Assembly: GCA_015057405.1 (NCBI GenBank)
Contig: SVEK01000019.1
Coordinates: forward strand, 1-58,262
DNA: 58,262 nt
Origin: Lachnospiraceae bacterium
GTDB lineage: Bacteria; Bacillota; Clostridia; Lachnospirales; Lachnospiraceae
Reading direction: 5' to 3'
Each line of letters begins with the position of its first letter. Position 1 is the stretch's first letter. This document shows, piece after piece, positions 44,286-53,472 of the stretch. Both the position numbers and the translations under genes were made by a program. The notes under the pieces are model-generated. The model did not search any database and was not told where the DNA came from. It saw nothing but the letters and a program-made list of their open reading frames with translations.

Positions 44286-44330
44286 AATTAACATAAGAAC
44301 GATATTAGAAAATGTATTAGAGGTGTTATC

Positions 44331-45893
44331 ATGGTAGGAGCACTAGTAGCTTTATACATAGTAGGAGCATTGTCTTTATTTTTTGTGATGAGATATAATC
44401 TTCATATGTTCCAGCTTAACGGATATAAAAATGATGAACAGTTTCATTGGCTGATTATCAACAAAGGTAAACAGGCATTACTGATACTTGTGGCGGTAAT
44501 GGCTGCCATATTATTTTTTGTATGTAATGTTGTTACGGTTATAATAAGTATAATAATTATGCTTATTGTCTTAAAGTATTACACGTTTCTTCGTTCAGTT
44601 AATACTAAAAAGAAACTTGTATATACAATGCGTGTAAGAAGGCTTATAGTAAGTGATGTTATATTGTCTGCAATAATAATCGCATTGTCTTATTTTGCTA
44701 AAGGTCTTGAAGGTGTAGCTGTTTCAGAATATTTTGTTATTGCGTTGCAGCCTTTTGTTGTAATATTTGCTAATATTGTTAATATACCTGTTGAAAAAGC
44801 GGTTAACAGACATTTTATTAATGATGCAAAAAGAATTCTTAAGCAAAACAGTCATATAAAAGTTATCGGAGTTACCGGAAGCTACGGAAAGACAAGTGTG
44901 AAATTTTATCTTAATACGCTTTTGCAGGAAAAGTTTAACGTGCTTGTTACTCCGGAAAGTTACAATACTCCTATGGGTGTAGTTAAGACTATTCGCGGAA
45001 TGATGAAAAGTACGCATGAATTATTTATATGTGAAATGGGTGCAAGACATGTTGGAGACATTAAGGAAATCTGTGATATTGTAAGTCCTGATTGCGGAAT
45101 GATTACATCTGTCGGACCACAGCATTTAGAAACTTTCTTATCTATGGAAAACATAGTAAGTACTAAGTTTGAACTGGCTGATGCATTGCCGGAGGGGGGA
45201 ATGTTGTTTCTGAATGGTGACAATGAGTACATCAGGAATAAAGCCGGTGAATATAATAATACATTTTTTTACAGTACAGGGTGTGAGGTTAATGGTTACA
45301 TCGCAAAAGATATAAAGTTATCCCAGATGGGAACTACTTTTACAGTGGTTGCGCCTGACAAAGAAGAATGTGTATTTCAGACCAGATTGGTAGGCGAGCA
45401 TAATGTTATCAATATTGTCGGTGCTATTTCGGTTGCTGCAGTACTGGGAATTAAGCTTAAGGATTTGCGCGTTCCGGTTCGACGTATACAGTCAGTTCCA
45501 CACAGAATGCAGTTGATAGAAAAAGGCAATGTTACTATAATTGATGATGCATTTAACTCAAATCCGGTAGGGTCAAAAGCTGCTGTTGAAACGTTAAAAC
45601 TATTTGACGGAATCAGGATACTTATTACTCCGGGAATGGTTGAACTCGGAGATAAGGAAGAAGAATATAATTACAAATTCGGAACTTATGCAGCAAAATG
45701 TTGTGACTATATTTACTTAATCGGAAAGAAAAGAACAGAACCGATTATGAATGGTGTAATGTCTATGGATTTCCCGAAGGATAAATGTATTGCCTGTGAC
45801 AATCTTGAAGAGGCTATGAACTATGCCAATGCAATTAAGGGTGATAAACATAAATATATTTTGTTGGAAAATGATTTGCCTGACAATTATTAA
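44331..45893 (+). CDS. MurF-like Mur ligase with N-terminal membrane segments
   Basis: The 520-residue protein begins with about 160 residues containing five hydrophobic segments, absent from classical MurF. The Mur ligase part follows: ATP loop VTGSYGKTS, CEMGARHVGDI, ITSVGPQHLETF, GEHNVINIVGA, PHRMQ and DDAFNSNP. This fits UDP-MurNAc-tripeptide:D-Ala-D-Ala ligase. The gene for D-Ala-D-Ala ligase starts 14 bases later, so substrate and ligase are made together. Membrane anchoring could place the step near MraY. Confidence 0.85.
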   Translation: MVGALVALYIVGALSLFFVMRYNLHMFQLNGYKNDEQFHWLIINKGKQALLILVAVMAAILFFVCNVVTVIISIIIMLIVLKYYTFLRSVNTKKKLVYTMRVRRLIVSDVILSAIIIALSYFAKGLEGVAVSEYFVIALQPFVVIFANIVNIPVEKAVNRHFINDAKRILKQNSHIKVIGVTGSYGKTSVKFYLNTLLQEKFNVLVTPESYNTPMGVVKTIRGMMKSTHELFICEMGARHVGDIKEICDIVSPDCGMITSVGPQHLETFLSMENIVSTKFELADALPEGGMLFLNGDNEYIRNKAGEYNNTFFYSTGCEVNGYIAKDIKLSQMGTTFTVVAPDKEECVFQTRLVGEHNVINIVGAISVAAVLGIKLKDLRVPVRRIQSVPHRMQLIEKGNVTIIDDAFNSNPVGSKAAVETLKLFDGIRILITPGMVELGDKEEEYNYKFGTYAAKCCDYIYLIGKKRTEPIMNGVMSMDFPKDKCIACDNLEEAMNYANAIKGDKHKYILLENDLPDNY

Positions 45894-45907
45894 AGGAGAT
45901 ATGAATA

Positions 45908-47092
45908 ATGAAAACAAGAGTTGCCGTTTTATTTGGTGGAAGAAGTGTTGAACATGAAGTGTCTGTTATATCAGGTATTCAGGCGCTTATGAGCCTTGAT
46001 GCTGAAAAATATGATATAACACCTGTGTATGTGACGAAGAATAATGAAATGTATATAGGCAGTGATATTGGTAATATAGAAGCTTACAAGGACATAACTG
46101 CATTACTTAAACAATCGAAAAGAGTGATTATGGTTAATGAAGAGAATGAGGTCAGACTTGTTCCGTATCCTTTGAAAGCATTTGGGAAAAAAGATAAAAT
46201 AACCATTGATATTGCATTCCCGGTTGTTCATGGTACCAATGTCGAGGATGGTGCATTGCAAGGATATTTGAAAACTATAGGAATACCTTTTGTTGGTTGC
46301 GACGTTACCGCATCAGCAGTAGGTATGGATAAATATATTATGAAAACCGTACTTAAGGACAACGATATTCCGGTACTTGACTGTCTTTGTTTTACAACAG
46401 CCGATTATGCGGAAGTAGATGTTCTTATTGAGAAGGTTGAAGCTAAACTTGGTTATCCTGTAATTGTAAAACCTGTCAATCTTGGTTCAAGTGTAGGTAT
46501 TTCTGTTGCTAAAGACAGAGTGGAACTTGAAAAATCTATAGATGATGCATTTTTATTTGCAAGAAAAGTTCTTGTTGAGCATGCGATTACCAATCTTAGA
46601 GAGATTAACTGTTCTGTTCTTGGTGATGAAAATGAAGCAATTGCATCAGAGTGTGAAGAACCTCTTCATACAAAAGACATATTAAGTTATGAAGACAAAT
46701 ATATGTCAGGTTCTTCTAAAAATGGTGCGTCAAAAGGTATGGCAAGTGTTTCCAGAAAGATACCTGCAGACTTAACACCTGAAAAAAGAGAAGAGATAAG
46801 AAATATGGCAGTCAAAGCATTTAAGAAACTTGGTTGTCATGGTGTTTCAAGAATAGATTTTATGATTGATGAAGACAATGGACAGCTTTATTTTAATGAG
46901 ATTAATACAATTCCGGGTTCACTGGCGTTTTATCTTTGGGAACCGATAGGTGTACCGTATTGTGAATTGTTAGACAGACTTATAAGCCTGTCACTAAAGA
47001 GAGTAAGAGAAGAAGGTAGTATTGTATATTCATTTGATACTAACATTCTGGACCAGCAGCTCCTGGGTGGTTCCAAGGGAAGTAAGGTTTGA
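45908..47092 (+). CDS. ddl: D-alanine--D-alanine ligase
   Basis: The 394-residue ATP-grasp protein has LFGGRSVEHEVSVISG, FPVVHGTNVEDGALQGYL, VGCDVTASAVGMDK, PVIVKPVNLGSSVGI, REINCSVLG and YFNEINTIPGS. These are typical Ddl motifs; it is slightly longer than the common 350-370 residues. It joins two D-Ala for peptidoglycan. Coupled with the MurF-like gene upstream. Confidence 0.93.
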   Translation: MKTRVAVLFGGRSVEHEVSVISGIQALMSLDAEKYDITPVYVTKNNEMYIGSDIGNIEAYKDITALLKQSKRVIMVNEENEVRLVPYPLKAFGKKDKITIDIAFPVVHGTNVEDGALQGYLKTIGIPFVGCDVTASAVGMDKYIMKTVLKDNDIPVLDCLCFTTADYAEVDVLIEKVEAKLGYPVIVKPVNLGSSVGISVAKDRVELEKSIDDAFLFARKVLVEHAITNLREINCSVLGDENEAIASECEEPLHTKDILSYEDKYMSGSSKNGASKGMASVSRKIPADLTPEKREEIRNMAVKAFKKLGCHGVSRIDFMIDEDNGQLYFNEINTIPGSLAFYLWEPIGVPYCELLDRLISLSLKRVREEGSIVYSFDTNILDQQLLGGSKGSKV

Positions 47093-47160
47093 TTATTTTT
47101 GTATTCCCAGGAATCACAATAGCTTAAATGGATTGCATAACTGCTTGCATTGTTTTTAGC

Positions 47161-47199
47161 AGCCGTACATATTTTGAATAATGTGTACGGCTTTTTTTT
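47161..47199 (+). terminator. Intrinsic terminator after ddl
   Basis: AGCCGTACA (47161-47169) pairs with TGTACGGCT (47184-47192), followed by eight T. The dispersed repeat starts right at the end of the T tract. Confidence 0.9.
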
Positions 47200-47327
47200 A
47201 CTAGGAAATTTCTTTGAAATTGTCCTAGTAAGCAAAAGCGCTCCGCGGGAACGCACTGCGGCGGAGAGGAAAATGTTGCTAACGCAACCCAACCCAGGCG
47301 GAGAATGTCGCAAGCGACATTCTTTGT
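47195..47327 (+). repeat. Dispersed four-hairpin repeat, full copy 3
   Basis: Same four hairpins as copy 2, in the same orientation: from 47200 ACTAGGAAATTTC/GAAATTGTCCTAGT, CTCCGC/GCGGAG, GTTGC-TAAC-GCAAC, and GAATGTCGCAAGCGACATTC at 47303-47322. The linker between hairpins 3 and 4 reads CCAACCCAGGCG here and CAGGCGCAGGCG in copy 2. Confidence 0.92.
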
Positions 47328-47500
47328 TCTTAATTGTTGCCGGTTGTGTAAGTATCATATCATTTTACTATAGACGAAACCGGATTTTGAGTGGTGTTTG
47401 AATTGTTTGTTAACGAGCTTGAAAGAAGAGGACAAATTATGAGCAAAGATGAGACGTTAGCTATATTCGAAGATGTTGTAAAGCGGTATGAAAAAAAGTG
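47328..47500. other. Intergenic region before the BlaI-type gene
   Basis: No convincing gene. A 21-codon ORF (47439-47504) with GAAGAGGA upstream ends inside the -35 box of the next promoter; it could be a relic of a longer gene but is too short to judge. Confidence 0.4.
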
Positions 47501-47554
47501 TTGACAATTGTTGTCTAATGCAGTAGACTGAAAAAGTAGTCTACTACATTAGAC
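47501..47554 (+). promoter_or_regulatory. blaI-type promoter with two operator dyads
   Basis: TTGACA (47501-47506), 17 bases, TAGACT (47524-47529). Two dyads overlap and follow it: GTCTAATGCAGTAGAC (47513-47528) and GTCTACTACATTAGAC (47539-47554), centres 26 bases apart. Each is nearly self-complementary, as BlaI/MecI operators are. The second ends at the AGGAGG ribosome site. Confidence 0.9.
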
Positions 47555-47567
47555 AGGAGGTTTTATT

Positions 47568-47939
47568 ATGGATATACCGAAAATTCATGAAAGTGAGTAT
47601 CGATTTTGCTTAATTATGTGGGAGCATGAACCTGTCACGGCAGTTGAACTTGTAAAGTTGTGTCAGGAACAGCTTGGATGGAAACGAACAACCACATATA
47701 CGGTAATCAAACGTTTGGGAGAACGTGGAATTTTGAACAATAACAATGGAACTGTTACTTCTTTGATTTCTAAAGAAGTTGCACAAGCGTCTGAAATAAA
47801 TGAGTTAGTGGAGAAGAAGTTTGAAGGCTCATTGCCGACATTTATTGCAGCATTTGCAAAAAATCAGGTTCTTTCTGAAAAAGAACTTGATGAAGTTCAA
47901 AATATGATTGACCGGATTAGGAAAGGAGATACTATATGA
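47568..47939 (+). CDS. BlaI/MecI-family repressor
   Basis: The 123-residue winged-helix protein has ESEYRFCLIMWEHEPVTA, TTTYTVIKRLGERGIL and a C-terminal dimer helix region, as in BlaI/MecI. These repressors are cut by a partner M56 protease. The stop overlaps the next start by ATGA, giving the usual blaI-blaR pair. Two operators in its promoter imply self-repression. No beta-lactamase gene is adjacent, so the target is probably another cell-wall or stress gene. Confidence 0.9.
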   Translation: MDIPKIHESEYRFCLIMWEHEPVTAVELVKLCQEQLGWKRTTTYTVIKRLGERGILNNNNGTVTSLISKEVAQASEINELVEKKFEGSLPTFIAAFAKNQVLSEKELDEVQNMIDRIRKGDTI

Positions 47940-50140
47940 TTGAATTATTTTTGAAAATCACCAATATGAGTATTTCTGCAAGCTGGTTAGTCGTAGCTGT
48001 ATTGGTACTTAGACTTTTGATGAAGAAGGCTCCTAAGTGGGTTAGTGTTTTACTATGGGGAATTGTGGCTATCCGATTGGTTTGTCCTATTTCTATTGAA
48101 AGTGCAATAAGCCTCATTCCGAGTGCTGAAACTATCCCGATGGATATTGAAATGGATGAAACACCGGCTATATATAGCGAAGTAAATGCAGTTAATAATG
48201 TGAATAATCCTGTTATTCATTCGTTTGCACAGAATCCGGTAGATAGTGCAAATACCTTACAAATGTGGATTCAGTTGGTTTCTATTCTTTGGATTGCAGG
48301 TATGGCAATACTGCTCATCTATACTATAATCAGTTATTTGCGTTTGTATCGTAAAGTGGATACTGCAGTAATTTACAAAAATAATATTTTTCAGAGTGAA
48401 AATGTTGTTTCGCCTTTTGTACTTGGAATTATCAAACCAAGAATCTATTTACCGTTTCATATAAATGAGCAGAGTCTGGAAAATATTATTGTGCATGAAC
48501 AAACTCATATTCGTCGTAAGGATCACTGGTGGAAACCGTTAGGTTTTCTTATTCTTACAATTCATTGGTTTAATCCGCTTATGTGGATTGCTTATGTGTT
48601 GTTATGTAGGGATATTGAACTGGCATGTGACGAAAAAGTAATAAAGGAACTTGGATGTGAACAAAGAGCTGATTATACTCAGGCACTTGTTGACTATAGC
48701 GTGAATCGTCGCATGATAGCAGCTTGTCCTATTGCGTTTGGTGAGGTCGGTGTAAAAGAACGTGTCAAATCAGTAATGAATTATAAGAAACCGGCTTTTT
48801 GGATTATTGTTGTAGCTGTTATTTCTTGTGCAGTTGTTGCAGTATGCTTTTTAACTAATCCCAAAACATCAATTGATGAAAAGCCGGAAACGATTAATGA
48901 TAAAGATAGTCAGTCTACAACTGTAGAAAATGATGAAAAAGAAAATATTGAAAAAGAAGCAGTTCCTACCAATCCGCCTCAGGATAGTGATAAAGAAGTG
49001 AAAGGGAAAACTTATTTATACGAAAAAGAAGGGTTTATGGGTGATTTTCAAATAACTCTTTATGATGACGGAACTTTCACATATTATGAAGGGGCGGCAA
49101 GTAGTTATTTGGGTGTTGGAAAATGGAGTCAAAAAGATAACGTTATTACTTTGAATGATGACGAAACAAACGGATATGATTTTGTTAATCATTTTAAGGT
49201 TGATGGAGATAATCTTATTTTTACTAAAAAAGATTCTTCAAACTTTATGTATGTTAAAGTTGCCGACGGAGAGTGTTTTAAGCTGACAGAAGAAAAGTTA
49301 AAGTCTGATAATGCCGATGAAATCACCCTTGATAATGCTATCAGTACAGCAATCCTTAGTCATTATGCATATCAAAAATACAACGGGCTTGTCCATGTTG
49401 AAAGTCACGTGATACTTGCAAATGAGTGTAAAAGCGGCACTCCGTTAAAAGATGAAGATAATCATGCAGAAGAAATAACGGTTTATCTGCTGGTTTTGCA
49501 GGAAACATATAATACCTATGGCGGGGAATTAGAATCTGTAGGGGGAAGTTATATTCCTACTGCCATTACATTTTCAATCAGTGAGTCCGGAGAGTACATT
49601 ATGAAAGAGTACTGGGAGCCTAGAGACGGTAGTTTTTATGTTAATGATATCCGCGTTAAATTCCCGGGTGATTCTGCTGATGATGCAATTAATTCCCAGA
49701 AATACGTTGATGAATTGGATAAGCAAAATATTGAAAAGGTAAAAGAATACATGAAGAGCAATGGCACCGTTGATTCAAGAATTGAAGAATTGATTGATAT
49801 TATCCAATCATCGCCTGCAACGTCTTCAAATCCCGGAGATTATATTGCTGCTCACGAAAACGAATATCAGGAACTGCTTAGTTATGGTGAATATACCCTT
49901 CGGTACTGTTTTTCTAAATTTCTTTCGGGGGGAGAGACAGGTTTGAACGGTCATATTATGAGGATTGCGATTGACGATATTGCACCTAATGCGAAACTTG
50001 AGATTAATGCAGAAAACGGACAGAAGTATTTTGATGAGTGGAAAGCTGCAGCCATCAGAGTAGGCAGTCAGCATGAAATGGAATGGATACAAAAGAATGA
50101 ACCTGCTATTTATCTGCTTTTGCAAATGATAGATGAATAA
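47936..50140 (+). CDS. BlaR1-like M56 membrane peptidase with a non-penicillin-binding sensor
   Basis: The 734-residue protein has about four membrane segments. It carries the M56 zinc protease motif HEQTH (His187-His191) with the downstream EL-ACDE region. The C-terminal extracellular half (about 300-734) starts with a lysine/glutamate-rich linker. It contains a beta-rich lipocalin-like stretch (about 355-450) and a helical-mixed domain. The penicillin-binding transpeptidase fold and its SxxK motif of true BlaR1 are not seen. It should sense some outside signal and inactivate the BlaI-like repressor. The ligand is unknown. Confidence 0.88.
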   Translation: MIELFLKITNMSISASWLVVAVLVLRLLMKKAPKWVSVLLWGIVAIRLVCPISIESAISLIPSAETIPMDIEMDETPAIYSEVNAVNNVNNPVIHSFAQNPVDSANTLQMWIQLVSILWIAGMAILLIYTIISYLRLYRKVDTAVIYKNNIFQSENVVSPFVLGIIKPRIYLPFHINEQSLENIIVHEQTHIRRKDHWWKPLGFLILTIHWFNPLMWIAYVLLCRDIELACDEKVIKELGCEQRADYTQALVDYSVNRRMIAACPIAFGEVGVKERVKSVMNYKKPAFWIIVVAVISCAVVAVCFLTNPKTSIDEKPETINDKDSQSTTVENDEKENIEKEAVPTNPPQDSDKEVKGKTYLYEKEGFMGDFQITLYDDGTFTYYEGAASSYLGVGKWSQKDNVITLNDDETNGYDFVNHFKVDGDNLIFTKKDSSNFMYVKVADGECFKLTEEKLKSDNADEITLDNAISTAILSHYAYQKYNGLVHVESHVILANECKSGTPLKDEDNHAEEITVYLLVLQETYNTYGGELESVGGSYIPTAITFSISESGEYIMKEYWEPRDGSFYVNDIRVKFPGDSADDAINSQKYVDELDKQNIEKVKEYMKSNGTVDSRIEELIDIIQSSPATSSNPGDYIAAHENEYQELLSYGEYTLRYCFSKFLSGGETGLNGHIMRIAIDDIAPNAKLEINAENGQKYFDEWKAAAIRVGSQHEMEWIQKNEPAIYLLLQMIDE

Positions 50141-50316
50141 TCAGTGCAAATGTCAAACGGGTAATAATTAATAAAATTATCAGACGGATAATGGTTCATG
50201 AATGCGTTTGGCAAATAAGAGTTGCTGATGAAGGATAATACTGATACAAGCGGAATTTACAATAATAATGCTCAAAACTGACTAATGGATTTACGTAAAC
50301 GATATACTGCTAATAC

Positions 50317-50345
50317 TTGACAATAACATATAAAAACGATAGACT
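50317..50345 (+). promoter_or_regulatory. Promoter of the tandem esterase gene
   Basis: TTGACA (50317-50322), 17 bases, TAGACT (50340-50345), about 60 bases before the ATG with GAGGAGG. Confidence 0.75.
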
Positions 50346-50406
50346 TTAGTTGTGTATTTTGGTGTATTAAAAGCACCGTAAATATAAATATGAGGAGGTA
50401 TTTTAT

Positions 50407-52536
50407 ATGAAAAAGGCTAAGCAGTTTATCGGACTTTTGGTGGCTGCCGCAATGTTGTTTCAGACAGCTATACCGGGAGCAGTGGTAGACGCTAAGAAAG
50501 CAGCTAAACCTAAACTTTCAGCTAAAACAGTTAAAGTTAAGGAAGGTGCTAAGAAAAAAGTCAGTGTTAAAAATGCAAAAGGCTATAAGATGACAGTTGT
50601 ATCCAAGAATAAAAAGATTGCAACTGTGTCAAAAAAAGGAAAAACGGCTTTTGTAGTAAAGGGAGTTAAGAAGGGGAATACAAAAGTGACTTGTACATTG
50701 AAAAAGGGTAAGAAAAAGATTACTTTAAAATGTACTGTTAAGGTTTCAAAGAAGAATAGTGTTGTACAGCCTACGGCAACAGCAACAACAAATACTTCTG
50801 TAGAAGCTACGGTTTCACCGATAATTACAGTAACTCAGGCGCCTACAGCAACACCTGTACCTACTGTCGGTCCATTTCCTGAGTCGGATGTATATTCTGA
50901 CGTTCCTTTTGGATATGCAGATGACAATAAAAACGTTAAAAAAGGAGAAAATGAAGAGATAGCATATACATCAAAAGCTACCAATAAAGAACATAGCGTT
51001 CTTGTACATTTACCGGCGAATTATTCAAAGGATAAGGTATATCCTGTGTTGTATCTTTTCCATGGAGAAAATGATACTGAAAGCATATGGAAGGATATGT
51101 CTATAGAGAATATTATCGACAATGCAATTGCATTTAAAGCTGCTAAAGAGATGGTAGTAGTTATGCCAAATGTTAGCGGAGATAAAGATGAAGACGTTAT
51201 TAAAGATTTTGAAAGTGATTTGAAACCTGCAATCGAAGCTAAATATTCTGTATCAAAAGAACGTCATGATATTGCAGTTGCAGGATACGGCCTTGGCGGA
51301 CGTATTGCTCTTAATATCGGATTATCACTTCCTGATGAAGTCGCTTATATGGGTGGTATTGCACCTGTTGAAGGATTGTTACAATATGACGGCGGAAATG
51401 GTTACTTTGATGACGCAAGTCTTAGTGTAAAACCGGAATATAAAGAAAAAACACTCGTTATGATTCTTAAAGGAAAGAATGACGAAGTGGCCGGTGAAGC
51501 ACCTGCTAAATATGATGGCACACTTTTAGAAAATGGAACAAAAAGTGTATTTCTTGAGGTAGAAGGAACTCATGATGCTGAGTTATTTAAGGCAGGCGTA
51601 TATAATTTTGCAAGACGTTTATTCAAACGCGGAACAAAATCTGATAGTATTTCTAACGGATTTGTCACAAAAGTGCCTGAAAAAATTGATAATACACCGG
51701 CTACAAAGAAAGGTACCCTTGAGATAGTCGAGTATGAGACAGAGACATATGATCCGGGTAGATCAGAGAAGATAACCAAGTGGGCTAATGTATATTTACC
51801 ATATGATTATGATCCTGACAAACAGTATAATATCTTATACCTGATGCATGGTGGCGGAGAGAATGCTGATACATGGATTGTGGGAGATAATATATATGGT
51901 GACTATACTCATAATCAGAATATGGTTAACCTTTTGATGGAGCAGGAGTATTGTGAACCATGTATCATTGTTAATCCTACCTTCTATCGTCCTGAAGGTG
52001 CACCGGAACCGGATAGTGCAATGGATTTAACAATATTGTTCCAGTACGAGCTTCGTAACGACTTGATTCCGGCAATTGAGTCAAGATATTCTACATATGC
52101 CAATGGAGATGTTTCAATCGAAAGCCTCAAGGCAAGCCGTATGCATCGTGGATTTGCCGGACTTTCAATGGGTTCTAATACAACATACCAGTCAGCATTC
52201 TACGGAAACTATGATCTCTTTGCATGGTTTGCTCCGTATTCAGGATACTTCGCTACTGAAGATGGATTTGATGTAGAGGCAGAGAAATTTATCGAAGTAA
52301 TTGAAGAAGGTGAGAAAAACGGAATGCCGCTCGGATACATTTATTGCGGAAACGGTTCAGCCGACTTTGCGTTAGAGGGACAGAAAGAGGTTATGGAAAG
52401 AGCGCTGATGAATTCTGACCTTTTAGTTCCGGGTCGTAACTTTGACTTTATCAATGTACCTGAGGGAGAACATAACATGTGGCAGTGGCACATACATCTC
52501 TACAATACCTTGAAAATATTCTTTACAAAAGAATAG
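50407..52536 (+). CDS. Secreted tandem CE1 esterase; first domain lacks the nucleophile
   Basis: The 709-residue protein has a signal peptide (about 1-29), a lysine-rich Big2-like domain (about 33-117) and a Thr/Pro linker (about 120-160). CE1/esterase-D domain 1 spans about 165-415, domain 2 about 430-709. Domain 2 has the intact nucleophile elbow GLSMGS with Ser587 and a His in GEHNMWQWH. Domain 1 has GYGLGG (293-298), with Gly295 where the Ser should be, and MHGG-type oxyanion region LFHGENDTES. So domain 2 is likely a feruloyl/acetyl esterase on plant polymers, while domain 1 may bind substrate only. The basic Big domain could bind cell-wall polyanions. Confidence 0.88.
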   Translation: MKKAKQFIGLLVAAAMLFQTAIPGAVVDAKKAAKPKLSAKTVKVKEGAKKKVSVKNAKGYKMTVVSKNKKIATVSKKGKTAFVVKGVKKGNTKVTCTLKKGKKKITLKCTVKVSKKNSVVQPTATATTNTSVEATVSPIITVTQAPTATPVPTVGPFPESDVYSDVPFGYADDNKNVKKGENEEIAYTSKATNKEHSVLVHLPANYSKDKVYPVLYLFHGENDTESIWKDMSIENIIDNAIAFKAAKEMVVVMPNVSGDKDEDVIKDFESDLKPAIEAKYSVSKERHDIAVAGYGLGGRIALNIGLSLPDEVAYMGGIAPVEGLLQYDGGNGYFDDASLSVKPEYKEKTLVMILKGKNDEVAGEAPAKYDGTLLENGTKSVFLEVEGTHDAELFKAGVYNFARRLFKRGTKSDSISNGFVTKVPEKIDNTPATKKGTLEIVEYETETYDPGRSEKITKWANVYLPYDYDPDKQYNILYLMHGGGENADTWIVGDNIYGDYTHNQNMVNLLMEQEYCEPCIIVNPTFYRPEGAPEPDSAMDLTILFQYELRNDLIPAIESRYSTYANGDVSIESLKASRMHRGFAGLSMGSNTTYQSAFYGNYDLFAWFAPYSGYFATEDGFDVEAEKFIEVIEEGEKNGMPLGYIYCGNGSADFALEGQKEVMERALMNSDLLVPGRNFDFINVPEGEHNMWQWHIHLYNTLKIFFTKE

Positions 52537-52592
52537 TGATATTTGATTAATTTAATAGAATCATTTTATGTAAGTTTTTCAGAAATACTTTG

Positions 52593-52627
52593 GGTACCTG
52601 CAATTTATTTGTGGGTACCTTTTTTTG
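52593..52627 (+). terminator. Terminator after the tandem esterase gene
   Basis: GGTACC-TG-CAA (from 52593) faces TTG-TG-GGTACC (to 52619) around a short AT loop, followed by eight T. Confidence 0.7.
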
Positions 52628-52769
52628 TGTGGCCTTTTTAGGAAAATATTCGGTGCAAAACATTTGTTCTGGGAAGATTTTTGGACAGTAGTTATGAGAT
52701 AATTCAATCAGATGAAACAAGTGAACAATTTATTTGGCCTCAAAAGAGGTGGAAAGGTGGTAGATTAAC

Positions 52770-53402
52770 ATGGCTTTTCATGATTGGAATCAGGACGGAA
52801 AAAAAGATTGGCAGGACAACTATATTGAGTACAACATTTACAAAAGTTCTACCGGAAAGAGTAATTCCTCATCAGGCTATTCTTCATCCGGAGGCGGTTG
52901 TTCGACATTAGGTGCAATTATTGGAGTAATAGTAGTTTTTCTGGTTTTGGGTGGAATAATTAGTATTTTTACACCAAAATGCAGCATGAGTGGTTGTGAC
53001 AATGATGCAGTGGAGGGAGAAAGATATTGTTATTTGCATGATTTTAGTTATAGTGTCTATGGAAATCCTGATTATAATGCAGTGTACCGGGAAAGTCAGA
53101 AGCGCAGAGAAAAATATTCCGGCGAGAATAATATAAAAACTGCAACTCCGGAGCAATCAGAAGCATCGGATTATTCAAATATAACATCTTCTAATAATAG
53201 CACAACAAATAATGATTCAAGCAGTTTGGCAGGTAATTCATCAAGCAAGTCGTATAGTTATGAATCATATGATGAAGGGTATGAAGATGTTATGGACAAT
53301 GAAGATTATGATGATGAAAGATATGAGACTGATTCCGAGTATGCTAATGGCGTGGATGATGCAATGGAAGAGTATTATGAAGAGTATGGGGAAGAGTGGT
53401 AA
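52770..53402 (+). CDS. Membrane protein with low-complexity acidic tail, unknown function
   Basis: The 210-residue protein starts MAFHDWNQDGKKDWQDN, with acidic residues like a calcium-binding loop. A Ser/Gly-rich stretch follows, then one membrane segment (about 48-68). A small Cys-rich knob, CSMSGCDNDAVEGERYCYLH, may bind zinc. The Ser/Asn-rich linker and very acidic Tyr/Glu/Asp tail (about 165-210) look disordered. No family is recognised. It lies 70 bases upstream of another small Cys-containing membrane protein, and the two may be related in role. Confidence 0.7.
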   Translation: MAFHDWNQDGKKDWQDNYIEYNIYKSSTGKSNSSSGYSSSGGGCSTLGAIIGVIVVFLVLGGIISIFTPKCSMSGCDNDAVEGERYCYLHDFSYSVYGNPDYNAVYRESQKRREKYSGENNIKTATPEQSEASDYSNITSSNNSTTNNDSSSLAGNSSSKSYSYESYDEGYEDVMDNEDYDDERYETDSEYANGVDDAMEEYYEEYGEEW

Positions 53403-53472
53403 GTTAGTATCCGGTATAGTTCTTATTATTTGTAGAGAGTACACATTTGAGTTGGATTTAGGGGGCGATATT

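Noticed and set aside
47150-47401. 83-residue plus-strand ORF from 47150
   Set aside because: It covers a terminator and repeat copy 3; the frame is open only because of the repeat.
47439-47504. 21-codon leader-peptide-like ORF before the BlaI-type gene
   Set aside because: It ends inside the -35 box, so it cannot be a leader of that transcript; too short to support as a gene.
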